Assembly: GCA_964383905.1 (NCBI GenBank)
Contig: CAYLJO010000059.1
Coordinates: 1 to 28,759, forward strand
Length of the DNA stretch: 28,759 bases
Direction of reading: 5' to 3'
Origin: CAYLJO01 sp964383905
GTDB lineage: Bacteria > Acidobacteriota > Blastocatellia > Pyrinomonadales > Pyrinomonadaceae
Shown: positions 22,848 through 28,759 of the stretch, one piece after another
How positions within the stretch are numbered: the first letter of the stretch is position 1
Layout of the letters: every line of letters starts with the position of its first letter
Translations under genes and position numbers: made by a program
The notes under the pieces: model-generated
The model's input: only the letters and a program-made list of their open reading frames with translations
Told to the model about the DNA's origin: nothing
Database searches by the model: none

Positions 22848-25328
22848 ATGCACGATCAAGCCTTTGCCACGCTGGAATATGATGAATTACGCGCGCTCGT
22901 CCGGCGCTACGCACAAACGCCGATGGGCCGCGCGCGCGTGGATGCGCTCACGCCGCTGGATGACCCCATCAGTTTACGTCACGCGTTGCGCGCCCTAACC
23001 GAGTGCGTCGAGCTTGAGCGGCAGACCGGCGGGAGGTGGTCATTCCCCGAATTGAACGACCCGAGCGATGCCCTGGCGATTCTTCACATCGAAGGGGCAA
23101 CGCTCGAGCCGCTCGTGACGCTCGAATTGGCGCGCCTGTGCGACCAGGTTCTCGCCGCCCGTGCTCTTATTACTGACGTCCGTGGGGAGTACCCCACGCT
23201 GTGGGAGGTGGTCGGCGCGCTGCCGCCGCGCGAGTTGTATAGCCTGATCGCGCGGATCACCTCGAAGATCCTGCCGGGCGGCGAACTCGACGACCGCGCC
23301 AGCCCCGAACTTGGGCGCATCCGCTCCGACATCACGCACCTTCGTTCGCGCATCACCCGCTCGCTCGAAAGCTTGATGCGGCGTTCGGAAGAGGCGATTC
23401 AGGATGAACTGGTGACGGTCAGAAACGACCGGTTTGTGATCCCCGTCAAGTCGGATCATCGCGGTCGTATTCAAGGCGTCGGTCACGGGTTCTCTTCCTC
23501 CGGCGCAACCGTCTTCGTCGAACCGCTGGAGACTATCGAAGCGAATAATGAGATGCAGGCCCTGCGCGAGACGGAAGAGCGCGAGGTCGCGCGGATTCTT
23601 TTCACGCTGACGGAGGAGTTGCGGCGCGAGTTGCCGGCCATCGAGACGGCCGCAAACGTCTTCGCCGAGCTTGATTTCGTCGGCGCGAAGGCCGCTTTCT
23701 ACAAGCGATTCAATTGCGTCGTGCCAAAGATTGACGGGCGCGGCGGGTTGGAGATTGTCGAAGCCCGTCACCCGCTGCTCGAAGAAAATTTGCGCGCGAG
23801 CGGCGGCGCGGTCGTGCCCGTCTCGTTAGCGCTCGACACGTCCCACCCTGTGATGGTCATTTCGGGCGCCAACGCGGGCGGTAAGACCGTCGTCCTGAAG
23901 ACGGCCGGACTCCTTTCGCTGATGGCTTTATCGGGGCTGCCCGTGCCCGCACGCGAGGCGGGCGTTCCGCTTTATGCTTCTGTGCTCGCAGACATTGGCG
24001 ACCGCCAATCGCTCGCCGCTAATCTTTCGACGTTCACGTCGCACGTCGCTAATATCAGCCGCATGATTGAGCTGTGTGAAGCGCCGGCACTCGTGTTGCT
24101 CGATGAAGTCGGCACGGGAACCGATCCGGAAGAAGGCTCGGCATTAGGAGTCGCGGTCGTAGACTATTTTCGCCGCGTGTGCGGCGCGCACGTTCTGGCG
24201 ACAACGCACTACAGCGGTCTAAAGATGTACGCGGCGAACGAAGAGTCTGTCATCAACGCGAGCGTCGAATTTGATGAGAAGACGCTTCAGCCGACATACA
24301 GGCTGCTCGTCGGAATCGCCGGATCCTCTTCCGGCCTGGAGATCGCGCGGCGTTTCGGTTTCCCTGAGGGAATTGTGCGGGCGGCCGCCGAGCGCGTGAG
24401 CACGTCTGCCCGGGATGCGGCCGAGTATCTACGTCGCATCAAGCGCGAAGCGGAAGAAGCCGAGAGCCTGCGTCGTGCGCTGAAAGAGGAGCGTGCGGCG
24501 GTCGCGGAGAGATATGCCGCGCTTGATGCGGAGGCTCACCGTCGCGAGCAGAAACGCCGGGCTGAGTTTGAAGATGAGATGCTGAAGACGGCGGCAGAAT
24601 TCGAGAAGCGCTCACGCGAATTAATGTCTAAGATTGAAGACCGCGCCGAGCGCGCCCGCGTCGAACGCGAGGCGCAGCGGCGGGCAGCCGAACTTCGCCA
24701 CGACGCGCAGCGCGCCGCCCGTGCCGCGTCAGCAACGTCTGCCGGGAAATCGCTAGGGCGCGGAGTCCGCGTCGTTCGTGACGGCCGCGTGGTGGATGCC
24801 CGGCCAACTCCTTCGCTTGAGGAGGAAGCGCCCCGCCCCGCGCCCTCACGCCCGATTAGGCCCGGAGACCGCGTGCGGTTGCGTAGCTTTGGCTCAATTG
24901 GAGTCGTGGACAAGCTGAACGGCGACGAGGCGGAAGTACGCGTCAAATCATTACGCTTCCGTGAGAAGGTCAGTAACCTTGAGTTAGTCGCAGCCGAGCC
25001 CGCTCAGCCTGAGACCGGACGCGGGGCGCGGCTGCGCGTTTCGCGCGGCACGGAAGTTCGCTTAAGCGCGCCCGACCATGATCCGCGCGCCGAGCTCAAC
25101 GTCATCGGCCGCACGACGGACGAAGCCGTTGACGCAACGGACAAGTTTCTTGACGAAGCGTTTCTCAACGGCATTCATAATGTGCGCATCATACACGGCC
25201 ACGGCACCGGTGCACTGCGCCGGGCGATCGCAGACCTCCTGCGCGATCACCCGCACGTGGCAAGCTTTGCGGCGGCCCCGCCAGACCAGGGAGGGGCGGG
25301 CGCCACACTGGTTGAGCTAAGGTCATAG
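22848..25328 (+). CDS. mutS2: Endonuclease MutS2
   Basis: An 826-residue MutS2: clamp and core region (for example DELVTVRNDRFVIPVKSDHR, then GFSSSGATVFVEP), ATPase with Walker A GANAGGKT (about 348-355), Walker B VLLDEVGTGTDPEEGSALG, and ATTHYSGLK, a long charged coiled-coil (~520-640), a KOW-like segment (IRPGDRVRLRSFGSIGVV, then LNGDEAEVRV) and a C-terminal Smr domain with VRIIHGHGTGALRRAI. It lacks the mismatch-recognition domain of MutS1. MutS2 proteins suppress recombination or rescue collided ribosomes. In the Smr domain the usual LDLRG/LDLHG motif reads LNVIG, so the nuclease function may be altered. The length is near the family norm. AGGA lies close before the ATG. It begins the + strand block with the following gene, dnaG and rpoD. 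Confidence 0.96.
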   Translation: MHDQAFATLEYDELRALVRRYAQTPMGRARVDALTPLDDPISLRHALRALTECVELERQTGGRWSFPELNDPSDALAILHIEGATLEPLVTLELARLCDQVLAARALITDVRGEYPTLWEVVGALPPRELYSLIARITSKILPGGELDDRASPELGRIRSDITHLRSRITRSLESLMRRSEEAIQDELVTVRNDRFVIPVKSDHRGRIQGVGHGFSSSGATVFVEPLETIEANNEMQALRETEEREVARILFTLTEELRRELPAIETAANVFAELDFVGAKAAFYKRFNCVVPKIDGRGGLEIVEARHPLLEENLRASGGAVVPVSLALDTSHPVMVISGANAGGKTVVLKTAGLLSLMALSGLPVPAREAGVPLYASVLADIGDRQSLAANLSTFTSHVANISRMIELCEAPALVLLDEVGTGTDPEEGSALGVAVVDYFRRVCGAHVLATTHYSGLKMYAANEESVINASVEFDEKTLQPTYRLLVGIAGSSSGLEIARRFGFPEGIVRAAAERVSTSARDAAEYLRRIKREAEEAESLRRALKEERAAVAERYAALDAEAHRREQKRRAEFEDEMLKTAAEFEKRSRELMSKIEDRAERARVEREAQRRAAELRHDAQRAARAASATSAGKSLGRGVRVVRDGRVVDARPTPSLEEEAPRPAPSRPIRPGDRVRLRSFGSIGVVDKLNGDEAEVRVKSLRFREKVSNLELVAAEPAQPETGRGARLRVSRGTEVRLSAPDHDPRAELNVIGRTTDEAVDATDKFLDEAFLNGIHNVRIIHGHGTGALRRAIADLLRDHPHVASFAAAPPDQGGAGATLVELRS

Positions 25329-25347
25329 TAGGATAGGGTCGCGGAGT

Positions 25348-25743
25348 GTGGTGAGCAATTATCACGGTCACGGGCCAACCGATATGTCGGACGATCAAAC
25401 GGTCACGCTTTTCCGCCCCGTCGGGCAAAAAGAGATGGATCTAATTCGGGAAAGCGGTAATCGTTCGTTCCCGCCGCGCCTTCCTGAACAGCCTATCTTC
25501 TATCCGGTGCTCAATGAAGAGTATGCTACGCGGATAGCACGCGACTGGAACGCGAAGTATAACGAACCGAAGTGCGGCTATGTGACGCGCTTCCGAGTGC
25601 GAACAGACTTTTTACAGCGATATCAAGTGCAGACTGTGGGTGGCTCTATACATCAGGAGTATTGGATTCCTGCCGAAGAGTTGCCAGACTTCAATCGGAA
25701 TATTGTGGGTTTAATTGACGTGATAGCCGAATTCAGAGGCTAA
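25348..25743 (+). CDS. Conserved hypothetical protein between mutS2 and dnaG
   Basis: A 131-residue soluble protein: TVTLFRPVGQKEMDLIRESG, NRSFPPRLPEQPIFYPVLNE, EYATRIARDWNAKY, GYVTRFRVRTDFLQRYQVQT, HQEYWIPAEELPDFNRNIVG and VIAEFRG. I recall homologues annotated loosely as 'ADP-ribosylation/crystallin J1', but no enzyme signature is visible, so I would not assign an activity. The YRPVG...R.FPPRL.EQPIFYPV pattern and the final QEYWIPAEEL resemble short proteins that bind or mimic ADP-ribose-type ligands only by annotation. The frame opens at GTG 25348 or 25351 just after GGAG, or ATG 25384 without a good site. It ends 9 bases before dnaG, so the two are translationally close. Confidence 0.78.
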   Translation: MVSNYHGHGPTDMSDDQTVTLFRPVGQKEMDLIRESGNRSFPPRLPEQPIFYPVLNEEYATRIARDWNAKYNEPKCGYVTRFRVRTDFLQRYQVQTVGGSIHQEYWIPAEELPDFNRNIVGLIDVIAEFRG

Positions 25744-25752
25744 TAAACGGTA

Positions 25753-27588
25753 GTGCGCTTTCCGCAAACATTCATTGACGACCTGAGACGCCAGGCCGAC
25801 ATTGTGCGCGTCATCCAGGATTACCTGTCTCTGAAGAAGAAGGGCGCGAACTGGATGGCGTGCTGCCCCTTTCATAAGGAGAAGACGCCTTCATTTTCGG
25901 TGAATCCGGCAAAAGATATTTTCTACTGTTTTGGGTGTCAAAGGGGAGGCTCGGTCTTCAATTTCGTGATGGAGATCGAGCGCGTTTCTTTTCCCGAGGC
26001 AGTCAAGATCGTTGCGGAGAAGACGAATGTGCCGCTGCCCGCAATGGTTGAGGATCGGAATTTCGAGTCGCGAAAGCGCGAAGCGGATGAAATTATCGAG
26101 CTCAACTCGTGGGCGCTTGCGTGGTGGGAAGCTCAACTTGAGGAGAACAACGCGGAGGCGCGGGCGGCGCGTGAGTACCTCGCGGGCCGTGGGATCACGG
26201 ATGAAACCCGCAAAACTTTTCGCCTCGGCTACGCGCCGGATAGCTGGGATAGTCTTTCTTCTCATTTGAAGCAGCGCGGCGCGACCACCCCGCAGATTGA
26301 ACGAAGCGGTCTCGTCGTCAAAAAGGATGCGGGCGGATTCTATGACCGCTTTCGCGGGCGCGTGATCTTTCCCGTCATGGACGCGCAGGGGCGAGCGGTC
26401 GCTTTCGGCGGAAGGACGATGACGCCGGGCGGCGAGCCGAAGTACTTGAATTCGCCCGAAACGGCGGCTTACATAAAGGGGCGGCACCTGTACGGGCTGC
26501 ACCTGACGCGCGATGAGGTCAGGCGGCGTAAGTTCGCGATTCTGGTGGAAGGCTACCTGGACCTGATTATTCCGTACCAGTTTGGTGTCCGCAATATGGT
26601 GGCGAGCCTCGGGACCGCTTTGACGCCGGAGCAGGTGAAACTGCTAGGGCGATTTGCGCGTAAAGTTGTAGTAAACTATGATGCTGATAGTGCGGGCGTG
26701 AAGGCGGCGAAGCGAGCCATCGAAACCCTTCTGGCAGAAGACTTTGAGGTCAAAGTGCTGGTTTTACCGGACAACGCGGATCCGGACGAATTCATCAGAA
26801 CAAAGGGTGTTGAGGCGTATTACGAGCGGCGAAGTAAGTCACTCCCACATCTACAATTTGTGCTAGATCAGGCAGTACGGGGTCGAAATCTTCACCGTCC
26901 GGTCGATAAAGCCGAAGCGGTTGAGGAAGTGCTCCCGTTCGTTCGCGCCGTGCGCAACGGGATACAGAAGCGTGAATATTTTGACATCGCGATGGATGCG
27001 CTGCGCGTTGAAGAGCCTGTGTTGCGCAAAGAGTTATGGCAAACTGTGAAAGCGGGCGTGAGCAGTGATCAGGTCAAGCAAAAGGTGGAGCGCGCGACGA
27101 GCGCGCAACCGACAATTGCCGAGCAGCAACTTCTTGAGCTGCTCTTCACCGACAAGGACGTGCGCCACGCTATCCTGCCGCGTCTGGAACCTGCGGATTA
27201 CGAATATTTGCCGACCGCAGGTATTTTTCGTGCCCTGAGGGAGATTGAAGAGGAGGGCCGGGACGTAGATTTCGCTACGCTGAGCGCGAAGACCGAAGGT
27301 GACCCGGTGGCCGCAGACCTCGTGCCGCCGCTGTTGATGTCAGAATCCCGACGGGCGGACGGCGAAGCGCCGGATGACGCGCTGGCGGTGGCTGAAAGCT
27401 GCCTCATGGCTTTGCGTTTAATGACAGTGGACCGCCGGCTTAATGAGCTTGGCACTGAGATTGCAACTGCCGAACGCGCCGGCGACACCGAGCGGCGCGA
27501 CCAGCTGGCCTTAGAGCATCTGGAATGGGCACGGCGCAGGGGCGCGCTCCTTCCCCGAACAGAGGCGGCGCCGACAAACATATCCTGA
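25753..27588 (+). CDS. dnaG: DNA primase DnaG
   Basis: A 611-residue bacterial primase that makes RNA primers at replication forks. The N-terminal CHC2 zinc-binding domain is complete: C38, H41, C59 and C62 in CCPFHKEKTPSFSV and YCFGCQRGGS. The catalytic core has FRGRVIFPVMDAQGRAVAFG, GGRTMTPGGEPKYLNSPET, TOPRIM ILVEGYLDLI with the acidic Glu, VVNYDADSAGVKAA, and LPDNADPDEFIRTKG. The C-terminal helical region (about 450-590) is expected to bind DnaB helicase. The start is GTG 25753, 9 bases after the preceding stop; the upstream ribosome site is poor, so translational coupling is likely. rpoD follows after a 96-base leader, the classic dnaG-rpoD pairing of the macromolecular synthesis operon, here without rpsU. 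Confidence 0.98.
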   Translation: MRFPQTFIDDLRRQADIVRVIQDYLSLKKKGANWMACCPFHKEKTPSFSVNPAKDIFYCFGCQRGGSVFNFVMEIERVSFPEAVKIVAEKTNVPLPAMVEDRNFESRKREADEIIELNSWALAWWEAQLEENNAEARAAREYLAGRGITDETRKTFRLGYAPDSWDSLSSHLKQRGATTPQIERSGLVVKKDAGGFYDRFRGRVIFPVMDAQGRAVAFGGRTMTPGGEPKYLNSPETAAYIKGRHLYGLHLTRDEVRRRKFAILVEGYLDLIIPYQFGVRNMVASLGTALTPEQVKLLGRFARKVVVNYDADSAGVKAAKRAIETLLAEDFEVKVLVLPDNADPDEFIRTKGVEAYYERRSKSLPHLQFVLDQAVRGRNLHRPVDKAEAVEEVLPFVRAVRNGIQKREYFDIAMDALRVEEPVLRKELWQTVKAGVSSDQVKQKVERATSAQPTIAEQQLLELLFTDKDVRHAILPRLEPADYEYLPTAGIFRALREIEEEGRDVDFATLSAKTEGDPVAADLVPPLLMSESRRADGEAPDDALAVAESCLMALRLMTVDRRLNELGTEIATAERAGDTERRDQLALEHLEWARRRGALLPRTEAAPTNIS

Positions 27589-27684
27589 GGGTTTTGTAGG
27601 CGGTAAACTATTTGGGGACTAACGCGCGACCTTCTCCCGGTAATCCTACGGGTCCGGTTTACCTCGTGCGGAGGTGGATTGAAC

Positions 27685-28759
27685 GTGAGTATCGAAGAAA
27701 AAGACCGTGATGATGTGATGCAGCGCCTGCTGGAGCTGGGTGGCGATAAAAAGTATCTAACTTTTGACGACCTCAATCGTGAACTGCCGGACAACGTCGT
27801 CTCGCCGGACGACATCGAGGATGTTCTGCAGAAACTGGAAGGCTCAAACATCCCCGTCGCAGATTCCGACGAGCGGCTCATTGAGCAAGCGGCGGCTATC
27901 ACAACCGATGACGAGGATGATGCGGTTGACGAAGACGTAGAGTTAGACCTGTCTGCGGGCGCGCTCGAGAAGACGAACGACCCAGTGCGTCTCTACCTGC
28001 GCGAAATGGGCGTCGTCCCCTTGCTCACACGCGAAGGCGAAGTCGCCATCGCCAAGCGCATTGAGCGCGGGCAGATCAAGACCCAAAAGGCCATTGCGCG
28101 CTCGCCTATCGCCGTCGAAGAGTTGCTCAAGATCGGGGATGAATTGGAAGCAGGCACGCTCAACATACGCGACATCGTCACCTTCTCCGAACAGGCCGAA
28201 CTGACGGGCCAAGAAGATAAGGCCGACGAGTATCTACAGTGGACCGTTGAAGGCATTCAGAACATCCGGAAGCTTTACCGCGGCGGCCTGAAAGAGTGGG
28301 ACAAGCTGCGCGGCGAGCAGAAACTGACGCGCGGTAAAAAGAGTAAGAAGCTCCTTCGGTTGAAGCGTAAAGTCGCGCGTACGCGCCTTGAGATCGCACA
28401 GGAGATCGGTCGTCTTAATTTAACCGAGCGCGCCCGGCAGCGGCTGATCAATGCGATTCGCCACGTTCAGAAGGAGGTTCGCACGGCGGAGCGCGAAATA
28501 GACACTTACACAGAGAAGCTTAACAAAAAACGGATCAAGCCCGACGAAGAGAGAGAGTACAAGCGCCATATCAGCGCGGCCAAAAAGCGCCTCCAGCAGG
28601 TCGAAGCCGACCGCCGGATCTCACCCACCGAGGTTAAACGCTCGCTGCAAGCGATCATCACCGGCGAGCACCAGACCGGGCAGGCCAAGCGTGAGCTCGT
28701 CGAGGCGAACCTGCGGCTGGTGGTCTCGATCGCCAAGAAATACACCAACCGCGGCCTCC
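27685..28759 (+). CDS. rpoD: RNA polymerase primary sigma factor RpoD (3' truncated by window edge)
   Basis: The visible 358 residues are the N-terminal part of the primary sigma factor. Region 1.1 is seen (DVMQRLLELGGDKKYLTFDD, then LNRELPDNVVSPDDIEDVLQ), followed by an acidic linker (DDEDDAVDEDVELDL), region 1.2 (DPVRLYLREMGVVPLLTREG, EVAIAKRIERG), a large non-conserved region with charged helices (~170-320, containing LKRKVARTRLEIAQEIGR), and the beginning of region 2.1 (AKRELVEANLRLVVSIAKKY, TNRGL). The rest, including -10 and -35 recognition, lies beyond 28759. GTG 27685 follows GGAGGTGG by about 8 bases, a strong site. It directly follows dnaG. A compound inverted repeat in the 96-base gap may form a leader structure. 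Confidence 0.97.
   Translation, partial: MSIEEKDRDDVMQRLLELGGDKKYLTFDDLNRELPDNVVSPDDIEDVLQKLEGSNIPVADSDERLIEQAAAITTDDEDDAVDEDVELDLSAGALEKTNDPVRLYLREMGVVPLLTREGEVAIAKRIERGQIKTQKAIARSPIAVEELLKIGDELEAGTLNIRDIVTFSEQAELTGQEDKADEYLQWTVEGIQNIRKLYRGGLKEWDKLRGEQKLTRGKKSKKLLRLKRKVARTRLEIAQEIGRLNLTERARQRLINAIRHVQKEVRTAEREIDTYTEKLNKKRIKPDEEREYKRHISAAKKRLQQVEADRRISPTEVKRSLQAIITGEHQTGQAKRELVEANLRLVVSIAKKYTNRGL

Noticed and set aside
1..28759. tRNA, rRNA, CRISPR array, insertion sequence or phage genes
   Set aside because: Looked for on both strands; no T-loop-like sequence in a tRNA context, no regular spaced repeats, and no transposase or integrase motif was seen.

Overview
The window looks like a chromosomal piece of an Acidobacteriota bacterium, most likely class Blastocatellia. 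I infer this from the style of the genes rather than from a marker gene: an Asn/Thr/Arg-rich secreted protein, a TPR-AAA+ regulator next to a tiny secreted peptide, a SurA-like/DsbA fusion, an archaeal-type ATP-dependent DNA ligase and a mutS2-dnaG-rpoD block, all in GC-rich DNA. No tRNA, rRNA, CRISPR array, insertion sequence or phage gene was seen.

Layout. 1-2672 (+ strand): a single-domain response regulator, a DUF4288 protein, a D-lyxose isomerase-type cupin and an OsmC-family protein. The OsmC reading frame is interrupted by a UGA exactly where the second catalytic Cys belongs and is followed by a SECIS-like hairpin, so it is a selenoprotein candidate. 2925-5973: two divergent, broken genes for extracellular polymer breakdown, an M23/M15-like peptidase (-) and a GH75 chitosanase (+). 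6486-10332: a membrane protein with a histone-like tail, a B12-binding radical SAM enzyme (-), a low-complexity secreted protein behind a consensus sigma-54 promoter, and a DinB-family protein. 10364-15532 (- strand mostly): an UbiB/ABC1 kinase with a possible small upstream partner, a small conserved + strand protein, a frameshifted glutaminyl cyclotransferase lipoprotein, and a tandem SurA-like/DsbA fusion. 15774-18420: a TPR-AAA+ regulator without the GAFTGA loop, with a secreted mini-peptide encoded divergently. 19037-21783 (-): ATP-dependent DNA ligase and a BtuF-like protein. 21993-28759 (+): a VOC protein, then mutS2, a small conserved protein, dnaG and the start of rpoD, a replication/transcription housekeeping block.

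Quality warning. Four frameshifts in three genes (2925-4608, 5048-5973, 13058-13931) can all be repaired by adding one base. For at least three of them the base fits in a short homopolymer. The long housekeeping genes are intact. This may be real decay or an assembly that under-calls homopolymers, and it should be settled before calling these pseudogenes. The most promising biology is the candidate Sec-containing OsmC protein, followed by the peptide/TPR-AAA+ pair and the sigma-54 promoter.
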